Assembly: GCA_023935145.1 (NCBI GenBank)
Contig: CM043698.1
Span: forward strand, 82,870,001-82,934,000
Length of the DNA: 64,000 bases
Source of the DNA: Bretschneidera sinensis
Taxonomy: Eukaryota; Streptophyta; Magnoliopsida; Brassicales; Akaniaceae
Direction: 5' to 3'
Position numbers and translations under genes: made by a program
In this document: piece by piece, positions 1-10,955 of the stretch
How the letters are laid out: each line of letters opens with the position of its first letter
Numbering within the stretch: position 1 is the first letter of the stretch
Notes under the pieces: model-generated
The model's input: the letters and a program-made list of their open reading frames with translations, nothing else
Told to the model about the DNA's origin: nothing
The model's database searches: none

Positions 1-50
1 TCTCATGAGACTAGATCTTACATAAAGTGTGAATTATGCATCACAATTCA

Positions 51-690
51 TGCATGCTCCTACTGTTGTGTATTTAAAAATGGTTCGGTTCGGAGGATCT
101 TTAGATATGTCAAAGACACAATTGACATAGGTTTGCATTTTATTTCCAATACAACATTTGATCTTTGTGCTTTCTCTTATGCAGATCGGGCGGGGTGTCC
201 CACCACAAGGCGATCCACCACTAGATACTGTACATTTCTTGGAGGAAATCTCATCTCCTGGTGTGTAAAAAAATAGCATACGATCTCTTGATCGAGCACC
301 GAAGCGGAATATTAAGCCATGGCAAATACAGCAGCTTAACTCACATAGATGTCATTTATCCTTAAAGATCTTCACATTTCGTTGGCATCTACACCAACTC
401 TCTACTGCGATAACATAAGTACTCTTCACATGATAATAAAATCTGGTGTTTCATGCTCGTAGCAAACACATCGAGTTGGATTACCATTTTGTGCGCGAAC
501 GAGTTGCACTTGGACTACTTGTCACTCAACATATCTCCACTACAGAGCAAGTAGCAGACCTCTTCACCAAACCAATATCAAAGGCTGCACTTAGTAACTT
601 TCGAACCAAACTCTGCCTCCAACCCCGACACAGTTTGAGGGAGGGAATTGGCACAACCCAACATCTCGGCGTGATTGTGGGACTCAAATG
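51..690 (+). pseudogene. Ty1/copia RNase H remnant (3' end of pol)
   Basis: This is the C-terminal end of a copia polyprotein. The reading starts at MHAPT (51), the usual linker before RNase H, and continues with a strand like SYADRAGCPTTRRSTT, then SRSSTEAEY near 290-310, and after a frame change at about 430 with the terminal block SKHIELDYHFVRERV...VADLFTKPIS (446-690). RNase H degrades the RNA strand of the RNA/DNA hybrid during reverse transcription in the virus-like particle. In-frame stops near 270, 315 and 345 and at least one frameshift make it non-functional. The window starts inside the element, so the reverse transcriptase proper is not visible. A purine tract (tttgagggaggg, 631-642) and an LTR follow directly. 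The family call is confident; the lineage within copia is not. Confidence 0.9.
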
Positions 691-1190
691 AGTGATAAGC
701 TTGAACATAACTATCAAAGTAATAAGGTTGGAAAATCCCACAATTCATGCTACAATAGTGTAGAGACGTTGAAGGATGAAGGAATATCAATGGCAACAAC
801 TTCAACCCGAAATGGTAGTTTGACTAGTTAAGGAAATCTCAAATTGATTGAGCAAATCTCGAATTCAAAACAGAGCACATCTTAGAGTATCCTTGTAGAG
901 CATATCTCAGATCATATCCTGGAATGTTAACGCAACATATCTCAAAGATAAAATAACTCCAATCACTCTAAGATAATCTCATATTTTATGCTACCCATTA
1001 TACAGAGTATCCTCGCAAAGCATATCTCGGATCATATCCTGGAATTAATCTGTTTTCAGATTCAATGTAATTTTGGTTATCCCTGTTTCTTGTGTTTAAA
1101 TCGAGGACGTGGTCCTCAATATCAAAGTAACTTTGAATAAAGGTATTATATCTCCAGTTGTGTTCACGAATACAAAAAGAGACTTATTTA
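648..1190 (+). repeat. 3' LTR of the copia remnant
   Basis: The sequence directly downstream of the RNase H stop and the polypurine tract is in the position of a 3' LTR. It is non-coding and ends in a leader-like stretch around 1130-1190. The left border is set by the purine tract. The right border is approximate, because the partner LTR lies outside the window and no target duplication could be matched. Confidence 0.55.
884..1045 (+). repeat. 42-bp direct repeat inside the LTR
   Basis: Bases 884-925 and 1004-1045 are two copies of a 42-bp unit (agagtatcc...catatctc.gatcatatcctggaat), 120 bp apart start to start and differing at only a few positions. The intervening DNA also contains catatctc-like words. 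This is a local duplication in the LTR, possibly a U3 enhancer-type repeat; that role is inferred. Confidence 0.8.
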
Positions 1191-1194
1191 TTTC

Positions 1195-1745
1195 ATTCTT
1201 TCTCTTTTTTTCGATTGTAAAAATAACATTAGAAGCTGACTGAGCACTTAACTAATTGTAACTTGAGGAAGGGATTAAGAAAACTCATGGAAGATATGTC
1301 AATGAAAACATCAAGCAAGTATGTGGATATCAAACAAGAATTGAATCATTTTCACATGATTTAATCCAGTGAATAATATCTAACCTAGGCTTATAAGAAA
1401 AGAACATATCTAAATAATGATAATAATAATAATAATATTACAGGAACCCTAACCCTAGAAAATGGAAAAATAAGTAAGTTTTGGATCCCAGTTTATCCAA
1501 CCAGAGAGAAGGAGGTATGAAGCAACAAGGGAAAATAGTTTCTGATAAATCATCGATTTGATCTCTATAATTCCATCACCACAAGTCAACACCATATAGA
1601 AAATAGAATTATTTTTTCTTTTCAGGAAACATTAAAAGGAAAATAAATTGAATTCATGTATTTTTTTTGTTCATGATCAAACCTCGGAAGTTGCACTGTA
1701 TGTGATGCTTAATATTATCACCATCTTCAACAGTTTTCCCCCACA
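1195..1745. other. Intergenic AT-rich stretch, nothing recognised
   Basis: No ORF, RNA gene or terminal repeat was recognised. It holds a short (ataata) run near 1420-1440 and a two-unit aaccctaaccctag word at about 1445, too short to count as telomeric repeat. Confidence 0.5.
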
Positions 1746-2056
1746 TTCAGTACAAAAAAATCAAATTTACTGATGGATTTAAACTCCGTCAATATATCCA
1801 GTCTATATCGATGGATTTAAACTCCGTAAGTATAACTTAGAGTTATACTGACGAATTTAAACTGTCGTCACTATAGCTCACATATACACTGACGAATTAA
1901 AAATTCATAAGTATAGATTATATCTATACTGATGGTTTTTTAATCCGTAAGTACAAATCATGATCTAAACTTATGGATTTTTAATCCATCAGTATAGATC
2001 ATGATATGTACTTATGGATTAAAAAACCAACAGTGTATATATAAGCTATAATGATG

Positions 2057-3532
2057 TGATAAGTGCTTAAATATTCATATTTAAACCCCTTAATTTATAT
2101 TTGTTAAGCTCTTAGTTTGTGTTATTTCATCATATTTTATCTCATTTATGAGTTTACTGTGTTTTTCTAGGGTGTTATATGTGTAGCTTAGGAATTTGTT
2201 ACTTTGAGTTGTTTTTCATTGTTTTATAGGTTCATAAGCACTTGGAAAGAAGTTTCACTAAATTGCTAGAATTACCCATACAGATCAGTCATTTTTACAG
2301 ATTAAACTATATTGATTCAGGAAGAACCAAGAGATGACCTATATGTGCTTAGAAAGATCTGGATGTCTATTTTCTAGAGAATTTTATGGCTTATAAAAAT
2401 GATTTTTCTAAAGAAAGTTATGGCAGTTTTAGTAGACAAAGGTCAAGCAGTGCACCATGCTGCACTCGAGCGCACAAGACTGTGATCGAGTGCACCCACG
2501 AAATCCTACATCGATTTGAAACACTTTGCAATGCACCTGCACTCAAGCGCACCAGGCTGCGATCGAGCGCACTCACACAGTATCCCACATCGGATTAGAA
2601 ACATATTGCACTCGTGGAGTTGCCCTATAAAAGCCCCACCTCGCTTCATCAATCGGTGTGCAATCTCCAAGGCTTTGCTACCAAACAGTGCAGTCTGGAT
2701 GACTTTGCTACCACTTGGAGCTATCTAGAGGGCTTTTGGGAGCAATTCAGAGGACTTTTGGAGGGCAAGCTAGAGAATCTCCAAGGCTTTGCTACCAAGG
2801 GGGGATGCTCACGGCGAGATCAAATCTTTCCTTTGAGATTTTTGTTGTCCATTATATTTATAGGTAACTAAATTCTCAAGTGGGTCTAGGGATGAACTTA
2901 CATAGTTGATGGTATTTTTGTTCATTTTTAATTTATGTATTTTCAATTACTAAAACTTTTTTGTTTTATCATTTGCAATTCATTGGTGATGTTTTCTTTT
3001 CCGAATAATCTTAGAATTTATTCTGTTTATGGATTCAGTCATGCTTTTTCTATTTAATGGTTTAGCTCTTTGATTATGTTGGGATTAAATATTTATCTAT
3101 ATTGATTTGGTTCTTTGCTGCAATATCATTTCTTGAGTATATTGTCGTCGATGGATTTTTTCAATAGTGATAATAATTGACGTATTTTAAAAGTGGTAAA
3201 TGATTTTTCAAAGGGTTACATTTGGTTTAATCTTGGTTTATAAATCTATACCTTCCGATTGGAAATTTTGGAAATTGAGTTCCCAATTGAGTTATTCAAT
3301 GAATTAAGAGTAATTAAAATATCAGATTTATGCAAGGGACTCCTGACACTTTACTGTTTATCAAATTTACTTTACTTTAATTTGCATTTAAAATTAATCT
3401 TTATTCTCCATTAATCATTCGATATTTCTCTTTAGTTTCTTTGTTCCTTCTACTATTCTTTTAATGTCTCCCTATGGAATCAACACCCCAAAGCTGTGCT
3501 ATAACTACCGCGTTATTCTTTGGGCGTAATCA
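2057..3532 (+). mobile_element. Solo LTR related to the Athila-type element
   Basis: It starts TGATAAGTGCTTAAATATTC, which closely matches the LTR starts at 47286 and 52797, and ends ...gcgtaatCA, comparable to ...gcgcaacA there. It shares the layout of those LTRs: a block of gatcgagcgcac motifs (2460-2580), then ccctataaaagcc. The flanks are TGATG (2052-2056) and TGATA (3533-3537), a 5-bp target duplication with one mismatch. The host motif reads through cleanly once the LTR is removed. No internal region or second LTR is present, so it is a solo LTR left by recombination between LTRs. Confidence 0.8.
2626..2632 (+). promoter_or_regulatory. TATA box of the solo LTR
   Basis: TATAAAA occurs in the context ccctataaaagcccc, at the same relative place as the TATAAATA boxes of the two full Athila-type LTRs (47653 and 53223). 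It would be the U3 core promoter, reading to the right. Confidence 0.6.
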
Positions 3533-3754
3533 TGATAGATTAAAATTTTCGTCACTATAGATCATGTTTAATTCATAAGTATAGATCATGATCTATACTT
3601 ACGGATTAGAAAACCATTAGTATAGAGCACATATATACTCATAGATTTTTAATCAGTAAGTATAGAACATGTATATACTGATGGATTTGTAATCCGTAAG
3701 TATAGATCATGTATAGACTTTAATAATTTTAAAATTCAAATTTAAGTCACGGCT

Positions 3755-3985
3755 ATCATTTAGTCGACTAAATGGTTTATTCAGTCGACTCATTAAATGA
3801 AGGAAACTTTTTGTTCTTTATTCAATCGACTAAATGAAACCATTCAGTCGACTAGACTATATTCAGTCAACTAAACCATATCATTGAGTTGACTGAAATG
3901 TATTCAGCTGACTGAATGAAACCATTCAGTCGACTAAAGCATATCATTTAATTGATTGAACTGCATTCAGTCGACTAGACTATAG
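3755..3985. repeat. Cluster of AGTCGACT palindromes
   Basis: About ten degenerate copies of attcagtcgacta or its complement lie in 230 bp, many containing the perfect palindrome AGTCGACT or TCGACT. The spacing is roughly 15-30 bp and the copies face both ways. No coding potential is seen. It adjoins the CACTA-like subterminal repeats but the motif is different. Confidence 0.75.
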
Positions 3986-3989
3986 ATAG

Positions 3990-4435
3990 ATAAAGGATAT
4001 CCAACCATATGGACAGATAGAGGACAGATAGTAAGAAAATCATATCTAACTTAATAGATAGATAGAGGATACTAAAATGAACTTGTATATAGAAGATTAG
4101 CTCAAAATAGACACCGAAAGACCTCCCGGGACGAATAAGAAAACTTATATATGAACTAAAGAAAACAAGAGTCATTCAATGTGAAAAAGAGGAGCTAGTT
4201 GACCAAACACATCCATAAGGTTCCCATGAACTTAGCATAAATTTAAACATAAGTAACAATTAACACACCAGATATGAGTTTAAGTCTGAAAGCAATAAAA
4301 TGCATGAGAAAGGAAATGTGACCTGCAAAGTTTCTCCTGTTCATAAATAAATAACATATAACTAGACTAATAGTGCCAATCATCTAGAGGATGTGAAAGA
4401 GAGAATCAGAATGCTCAAAGGTGGTCCTAAACATT
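3990..4435. other. No gene seen
   Basis: AT-rich DNA with a short (gata) run at about 3985-4070 (gatagatagagga). No credible ORF, splice pattern or terminal repeat was found. Confidence 0.5.
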
Positions 4436-4439
4436 TCGA

Positions 4440-5730
4440 AGCTAATCTCGTAAGTCATCTATAGTACCTTGTGAGTCAGCTCTAAAGGACAATAGATCAT
4501 CTTATACAGCACGAAGACCAATCCTCAAGTCAGCAAGTTCAACATGTACTCCGGTCCTGAGCTCCTCAAGCTTGGCCTTAGTGGCCTATTGTATACTGGT
4601 TATAGAGACCTGGAGGCCTGACAAAGCTTCAAGGATAACGTCCTGAGAGCTTCCTGTGTGCCTTGTGCTTTCTAGTCTCGGTGGAGTCCTCTTAAGAGCC
4701 TCAAGTATGGGTGTTGCCTCTTCAAGTGGTTCATTTCCAATTTGAATGTTCTTTCCAGGCTTAGAGAGGACAATGTGATCTCAAATCATGCACCCCATCT
4801 TTTTTAGAGAGAAAATGTCGATGACATCCTTGTAGTTAAGTTTATGTGCCTTAGACTCAGGAAGAGGTACACCGAAGTGCTTTAGAAACAAGGTTATAAT
4901 CATGCCATAAAGAAGGACATCAGTATCACTATTATGCCCTACTACCATATTGCTAAGATGAGTGGGTAAAGAGTATAAGGGGTGCTTGTCTTAAGGTAGT
5001 AAATGAGGAGGATGTATAATTTGAAAGGATAGTTTCAACTGCCTAATCGGGGGTTTAGAGTCCAGTTGACGATTAGGTTTAAGATCTTAAAGTCTAGAGG
5101 AAAGTTAGGATAGTTGTTATAGGTTTGACTCTGGTAAATGTAATCTATATCCCCTTTAACAATCCAGAAGGCTTCTTGATAGTCAAAATCATCGGGCCAC
5201 CCATCTCCTATCCATCTCATCCCCTCAATGGATAACTTTAGGATGTCATAAAGGATACTATGAGTGACAGTGAGCTCGTGTCCCATTACAATGGTGGAAA
5301 ACCTAGTTGATGAGGATTAAAACTGTCTTTTGCCTAGAATTGATGAATTAGCTTAAGATAAAAAATAAAAACAAATTTGAAAAGTGACTAGATCAGTCTA
5401 ACCTTGCCTATCAAAGATAGATCTAAGATTGAAAATTTTGAAGCTAAGGGTTGAAAAATCTAAGACTCTACCATGCATAATGGACTTAGTCCTTATGGTA
5501 GTGACATACCTCTCTTTAGCATAAGCATCTCGAAAATAAGAGGTGTTGAGGTGGTCCCTTGGAGGTTCGCTCCTTTCGCCTTCTTTAGATTTTCCCTTTT
5601 CTCTAGTGGTAGCCTTGCGCTTCCAAGAAGTTGGATTATCTGGACTCAAGTATACCAATTACTACAACTTTCAGTTCTATTTGTTGAAGTTGTGATCATA
5701 TCTTCTTCCCCTGACAGATAACATTTCAGA
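4440..5730 (-). pseudogene. Putative plant transposon protein (Transposase_32-like), copy A
   Basis: Minus-strand coding remnant in several frames. Bases 5658-5398 encode YFRDAYAKERY...GRVLDFSTL, the start of the plant domain annotated as 'putative plant transposon protein'. Bases 5286-5035 encode FPLDFKILNLIVNWTLNPRL, and 4905-4640 encode ITLFLKHFGVPLPES...KKMGC followed by KPGKN and a low-complexity tail. Frameshifts and stops separate these blocks, so it is dead. Copy B at 9269 on the opposite strand matches block by block (FPLDF.. to LPLDFRMMNLIINWTINPRL; HFGVPLP to HYMVPLP; KPGKN), which confirms a real family. The biochemical role of this domain is not established; it is usually found inside transposons and retroelements. 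Confidence 0.65.
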
Positions 5731-5879
5731 TAAACAACAAACATAAGGATTCAGAATTCTAGCTGGTGCAGGTTCAGCCCCTTTGATCTGTGGAACCTTA
5801 GCGGCTCGTTTCCTTTCTCCTGCTTCCACATTTCAGGTTTTGACTTTGAGATTTTCTATCACTTTTTTTCATTTTTTTT

Positions 5880-6146
5880 TTCAATTTTCTCTAACTTTGA
5901 CTAATTACCAATTGAATTGAGATATTTTGATCTTGTTAAGGTTGCAGTTGTTGCATCAATGCTTGTAGTAGTGTACATGAGAGTTTTCCTCAAAGAAAGT
6001 GTACCTAGTTCTAATGGTTTGATACAACCAATCTTAAAGGGAGGAGTAGATGTGATTGAAAATGATGGCAATTCACCTAGGAAGACGCCAGTGTTCAAGA
6101 AGATTCCATCAATAGGGGATCTTATCTGTTTGCTGAGAAGTAGGTA
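5880..6146 (+). pseudogene. Exon fragment of a HIAT1-like major facilitator transporter
   Basis: The frame at about 5917-6141 reads KVAVVASMLVVVYMRVFLKE and then a low-conservation loop ending in FKKIPSIGDLICLLRS. This is the signature of plant 'hippocampus abundant transcript-like' (tetracycline-transporter-like) MFS proteins: the end of a membrane segment, YMRVFLKE, a cytoplasmic loop, and IPS..DL..L at the start of the next half. A splice donor (AG/GTAAGA) follows at 6144. No neighbouring exon was found on either side, so this is a stranded fragment, not a gene. It sits just beyond transposon ORF copy A, which may explain how it arrived. The family call rests on motif memory, not a search. 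Confidence 0.65.
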
Positions 6147-6329
6147 AGACTTTCTATAAGGTTTTCTTTTGCATTTATATTCATCAATAGTAGGACTAAT
6201 AAAATTATGTTGATCTTTGCATATGATTATGTGCCATATTTTGTTATGTTTCTTCCCTATTTCCTTTCTTTTTGGAGGAGGGATGGAGAGGAACAGGGGA
6301 CTGTAATCTGGTGAGGCTTTAGAAATCAA

Positions 6330-7495
6330 GGCTTTTGGTAATTAACAAGCCAACATGTTAGCATTCTTTTCACATTGGCAATCATTTTGGAACCTGAACC
6401 CATTTTTTTTTTTTTATGTTAAAGGATTATATTTAATTTCTTGAGTCAATTTGGTTATATGGGCGATTGGATCTTTCAAGGGTCCTGTTTGTTTATTACT
6501 AATAAAATTCTCGTGGTGGTCCTACTTGAATTGTTTCATTGTGGAATATCAGGAAATGGAGTTCTGTGAAAGCCCATAAGTTTGCGTTCACCTGATTCTA
6601 AAGCAATGGAGCAAATCTATATTAAGACCAATTAGGAGTATCTGTAAATAAAAGCCCTCTTATCATGTTCAAAATAGGCTTCTGGGGAGAGGAAGATTGT
6701 TTCTTTATACGTCAGTTGTTTATATTTGTAGGTTTCCTTTGTATTTGATGCTTAGATGCTCATGTAACTTTTTGTGTTTTTAGGAATATATTTTATATAT
6801 TAATATATTATTTGACTTATAGAGTGTAAGGATAACAAACCAACCAAATTGAACAGTTGAGGCAAACTCTTTTGCAAGAAGAATTTTGGGTTGTTCATTT
6901 CCATTTTATCAGTTTCTTAAAGCTGTATTTGATCAATGGTTATTGTATCTTAAATTTATCATCAACTAACTTATTTTAAACAAGAAAACTATGTCATGTT
7001 TTAGATATTGAATCATTTTCCAAGAAGAATGATTGGTTGGTTATTCATATTTTATCAAATTATGAAAGTTGTGTTGTGTTTCTTATTTTAATTTTTTTTA
7101 GAATTAATTTAACAAACAAACATACTTGATATGAGGAAAGAGATGAGTTTTCAATGTTTGATTCATGGTATATTAAAAAAACTTGATATTTTAAAAATAA
7201 AATATTAATAATAATTTTCAAGTATTTAGTGTGTGCTAAAAATTGTATTTAGTTAATATAATAAATAAAATTAATATAAATTTTAAATTTAAACTGAAAA
7301 TTGAAAACAATTACAAGAATGCATTATATATCCAAACAGTTTTTTATTTTCAAAACAGTTTTCAAAATAAAATTATTTAAATAACATTTTACTCTTTTTT
7401 ATTTTGAAAATAATTTTTAAATTATAATTATCTAAACATCATAAAAAAAAAAATTATTTTTAATTTTCATTTTTAAAAATAATTTTTAAAGAAAC
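6330..7495. other. AT-rich non-coding stretch
   Basis: No gene was recognised. From about 7080 to 7490 the sequence is almost purely A/T with runs of aaataa, ttttaaa and a poly-A tract at 7441-7452. Confidence 0.6.
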
Positions 7496-7499
7496 CTCA

Positions 7500-7912
7500 G
7501 GAATATTACTCTCATTCATCACGCAATTTCTTTTATGTCCCTTTCTCTCTCACGTGCCCTCTCTCACTTCCCCGATTTCCACTCCGCATCGATCATCGTT
7601 GCTGGCGGGAGGAACAGCGGCTCCACTGCGACCAGACTTTTTCACCTTTCTTTTCTCTCTCTTTCTCCTTTCCTTTTCTCTCTTCCCTTTTCCTCTTTCT
7701 CTGTGCTACTGTTGCAGCATGATTTTCTTGCTGCCGTGTGATAGCGGCTGGGGGCTGAACTGCCTCACCGTCGTGGATTTGTCGGAAAACTCCATGTCTC
7801 GTGTTGCCTTACTGAAATTTTGTGTGGGCCCAGATTCAAAGATCATGAAGGACGAAACAGGGCGTTAGAATTTTCAACTGTGCCAGATGGATCGGGAGTT
7901 GTTACTGATGCG
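7500..7912 (+). pseudogene. CT-rich leader and exon-like segment of unknown gene
   Basis: Bases 7530-7715 are strongly CT-rich (tctctct, ctttctcc), as in plant 5' leaders. They end in gttgcag, and a GC-richer exon-like stretch (7721-7912) follows, ending in a possible donor gcg/GTAATC. Neither of the two plausible frames (one containing VVDLSENSMSRVALLKF, the other ALEFSTVPDGSGVVTDAV) runs without a stop, and I recognise neither. Base composition stands out sharply from the AT-rich flanks. It could be the first exon of the SPRING-like gene downstream, but nothing in the sequence proves that. Confidence 0.3.
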
Positions 7913-8139
7913 GTAATCTCTTCCCTGTCAATGCTTAATAGTGTGTTTGGTTCTCCATTTTCAGTGTTGAATTTTGAATATACGGCTTCTGAATGTGTAT
8001 GGTGAATTGATGAGGGATTAGTGTTTTGATTTTGGTTTAGAGATTTTTAGGGGTTTTAGTTTTCATTTAATTTGATTCAATTGAAATCAGTTTCTTGGTT
8101 TTTTAGTAAAAAACTAAAGCAAGGGAGGAAATTTGTTTT

Positions 8140-8337
8140 TATTATTGTGGATGAAACGATTCGGTTCGGTTTGGATAAGATAGGATAATTGGATAGAATC
8201 ATCGGATAACGGAATGGTCGTCCATAGCTTTCTAATCGGATTCGGATCAAAATTTTCCTGAACCCAGCGTTTTTTATTAGATGGAAAAAACTTCATTCGG
8301 ATCGGATATCCGAACAGTGCACACCCTACTACAATAA
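8140..8337. mobile_element. Possible hAT-type MITE or end
   Basis: The right side reads ...ggatatccgaacagtgcacaccctac, whose complement begins GTAGGGTGTGCACTGTTCGG, a form common at hAT termini. The left side has the matching ggttcggtttgg word (8161-8175). No clear 8-bp target duplication was found, so borders and class are tentative. Confidence 0.3.
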
Positions 8338-8734
8338 TAAGTAACAATTCAATAGGAAACTACTAATCTTCCTAAAAACAAACAATTATAAAATAGAAAA
8401 CCACTTTTCCTGAACCATCTAAAAGTCTTACTTGTGCAGATTTGAGTCAAATTCCCAACATATAAATTACATAAATTGAAAAAAAAACCACATTATTTTA
8501 TTAATATTTATCTTGAGTTTTTCAACTTATCTGAATGTAAATGTATATAAGTGACAACATTGAAAACCTTAAGGTACCTAAATGATACAAAATAAAGCAC
8601 ATGATCTTTTAATGAAAAAACCACATGGTATTATATTGATATTCATCATAAGTTTTAATATTATTGAGGATGATAGGATGCTATTTGGATGGTAGTTGAA
8701 AATTAAAAATTTATATTGATATTTGACATAATAC

Positions 8735-8802
8735 ATACATATATATATATACACACATATATATATATATACACACATATATATATATATATATATATTA
8801 TA
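8735..8802. repeat. AT/AC microsatellite
   Basis: A compound simple repeat of (at)n interrupted twice by acacac (tatatacacacatatatat). The YIYIYI-type open frames here are artefacts of this repeat. Confidence 0.95.
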
Positions 8803-9265
8803 AAATCTAACCTCATGATTAGGGAACCAATCAGGCAACTGTATTTGGGTTTGGATTGGTCATCAATCCGACCAAAGTTTCTCAACCGGCTCAATTAATT
8901 TGCAACTGATGTGATATTCAATTTTAGAAGCTGAATACTATTCTTTGTTTATGAAATTTGATCATTTATTTAATTTCATATATAAAGTTTCAATATAGGT
9001 AATATTTTTAAGTTTCAAAAGAATTTTAATATTGTCCTTACAGTTATGTAAAAAATTAAATAAAATTATCGTTAATAAATAACGATGAATTATTTAAATG
9101 TTTGATTTGAATTAAAATTACAAATTATATGTTTTGTTTTCTGTTAAATAAAATCATACATTATAGTATTAAGTCAATTTAAAGTCCATGTTGCTTAAAG
9201 TTCTTAATAAAAATGTGACTGATAATAACAAAATTGAAATGATTTTTTTTGGATAATACTTAAAG
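8803..9265. other. No gene seen
   Basis: AT-rich DNA without recognisable ORF, terminal repeat or RNA gene. Confidence 0.5.
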
Positions 9266-9268
9266 TCC

Positions 9269-10225
9269 ATGATGCTTGATTATGAGGGTGCTTGCAGGAT
9301 AGTTAAGAGTAACCCGTTCTATTCTTATAGGATCCAGACTTATAACACATATGGTGATCTGCCCCTAGATTTTAGGATGATGAACCTAATCATCAATTGG
9401 ACTATAAACCCTAGACTAGGTAGCAGAATCAGTCCCTCAAAGTTGGACATCCTACTGATTTAGTGCCTCAAGATCGGGACTCCTTACAACATGTACCTCT
9501 TGATCCTATCGAATATGATAGTCGAGCTTTTTTCATTGTTTTGCAAAACGAATCTCTTTTCTTTAATTGTCCAGCTATAAATTCTACAAGAATGGGTGTC
9601 CAGAAGGATTTGAAATTCTTGAAATAGCAATGTTGAGTTTTCAGTTCACACAATTAAGTTCTTTTTGTACATTCATCAGTAATTCTTCGATTCTTAATAA
9701 GAATTTTGGGAATCCCATATAGATTATAATCTGAATCAGATCGATCGTTTTTGAATTTCTATATGCGCAATTCCCTCGACACTAGAGGATATTTTCATTT
9801 TTTTTTTGTACATAATCAGTGTTTCAGGCTGTCTTCCCTACAAGATGCTAATCACCCTAATCCTTCAGCACTATATGGTTCCCCTCCCTAATACTGAAGT
9901 TAGTGATATTGAGACCACTGATTTGATCAATGTCTCTTTTCTTAAGAGGATGGGATGTGCCATAAGAGAAAGATTGGTAGTCCCCAAGCCTGGGAAGAAC
10001 ATTAGAAATGGAGATGAAGACCTGACTGAAGAGGACGAAGAACAAGATGTTGATATGAGTACTTAGCAGCAGGCTGCTGGTCAGGGCAGCTCAGTTGATG
10101 GTGGTTCTTAGGATGCGATTCTTCAAGTTCTTGCTAGTTTCCAGCTTTCAGTCCACAGTATGCAGTAGGCCAATGATATCGCAGCTTCAGACACTGAAGA
10201 CCAAGATGACTTCAATATATGATGA
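9269..10225 (+). pseudogene. Putative plant transposon protein (Transposase_32-like), copy B, interrupted
   Basis: This is the plus-strand paralogue of copy A. Block 1 (9269-9463) reads LDYEGACRIVKS, then LPLDFRMMNLIINWTINPRL, then SRISPSKLDILLI. Block 2 (about 9812-10066) reads LPYKMLITLILQHYMVPLP, LINVSFLKRMGC, PKPGKN and an acidic tail EEDEEQDVD. Stops and frame changes continue to about 10225. Copy A has these blocks nearly adjacent, whereas here some 285 bp of chloroplast-derived DNA (9525-9810) lies between them. The 5' part of the domain seen in copy A is missing. The two copies face opposite ways, about 3.5 kb apart. Function of the domain is unknown. Confidence 0.65.
9525..9810 (-). 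pseudogene. rps3: Nuclear insertion of chloroplast DNA: rps3 fragment
   Basis: Read on the minus strand from about 9800 to 9525, this encodes the central part of chloroplast ribosomal protein S3. Recognisable pieces are [11 protein letters not shown], then IIIYMGFPK in another frame, then QKELNCVN, and EFIAGQLKK..SF.KTMKKA. S3 is a small-subunit protein at the mRNA entry site of the plastid ribosome. Small indels near 9755, 9650 and 9600 break the frame and the match stops abruptly at both ends, as expected for plastid DNA copied into the nucleus. The host transposon ORF resumes directly on both sides. The identification relies on recall of S3 motifs, not an alignment. Confidence 0.8.
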
Positions 10226-10915
10226 GCTGACCATCTTCAGGACTAAGAGATAAGGCTCCTTTGCTGATGTTAGAGACCAGCTTGGTGAGATATGAGACCA
10301 GCTTCGTTCCCGCGGTCCTTCTCTTGCACCTGATTCGGAATATTGATCCTTGTCATTTTTTTAAAATTCATAAAACTCTTGCAAACATAATTTATTTACT
10401 TTTCATGCATTCATGGATATCATGTTTTGTGTTTAGATTTCTGGATTTTCTCGGGAGAGCTTTAAGTCTTTCTTTTTAGTTGAAACTTTGTATGGATGTT
10501 TATTTGCTCTTTACCCATTTCTTAAGTTAAAATTTCAAATTAAAAAAAGAATAAATGACCAAAAATGGTAATTAAGCCCAATTTTGTCGAGACAATCATC
10601 AAATTGTTCAAGACTTCGATTTCTTTCCATAAAAAAAGACTTCCAACTCTTCAAGGGAGTCGATGGCTCGATGCCACTCGTTTTGAGTTGGATATCGGGG
10701 ACAACAATGTCCAAATCTCGGTTAAATTTATGCTGGATATTCCTGCAATTATTTCTTCTTCAATTTTCATTGAGAATTTCGGAAATTAGGTCATTTTCTA
10801 CGCTTAATTTCGATTTCCGCCTTTAATTTTGTTATTATGTGATTTCTCCATCAATTTCTGTATTTCTCCCTTTTGACTTTTGATCATCAAGTTAAGCGAA
10901 AATTTTAGTTTCTAT

Positions 10916-10955
10916 ACTATTTTCTGTTGCATTACTATTTTCTGTTGCATTACAG
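10916..10955 (+). repeat. 20-bp tandem duplication at a splice acceptor
   Basis: The word actattttctgttgcatt occurs twice in tandem immediately before the ACAG acceptor of the first visible SPRING-like exon. It is a small local duplication in the pyrimidine tract. Confidence 0.8.

Larger units (their letters stand above)
1749..3725. mobile_element. CACTA-like subterminal repeat block, split by a solo LTR
   Basis: From 1749 (cagtacaaaaaaatc, close to a CACTACAAGAAAA terminus) to 2056, and again from 3533 to 3725, the sequence is built from alternating forward and inverted copies of a short motif: actgatggatt..., aatccgtaagtatag and tagatcatgatctata. Such inverted subterminal motifs are what the En/Spm (CACTA) tnpA protein binds. 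The block was one piece before a solo LTR (2057-3532) inserted. Only the left terminus is suggested and no right TIR was found, so this is a truncated end or a related foldback element. There is no transposase ORF. Confidence 0.55.

Noticed and set aside
1443..1456. aaccctaaccctag, telomere-like
   Set aside because: Only two units; far too short to call an interstitial telomere.
8578..8898. Open frames rich in Tyr-Ile on both strands
   Set aside because: Translation of the AT/AC microsatellite; both strands give the same pattern.
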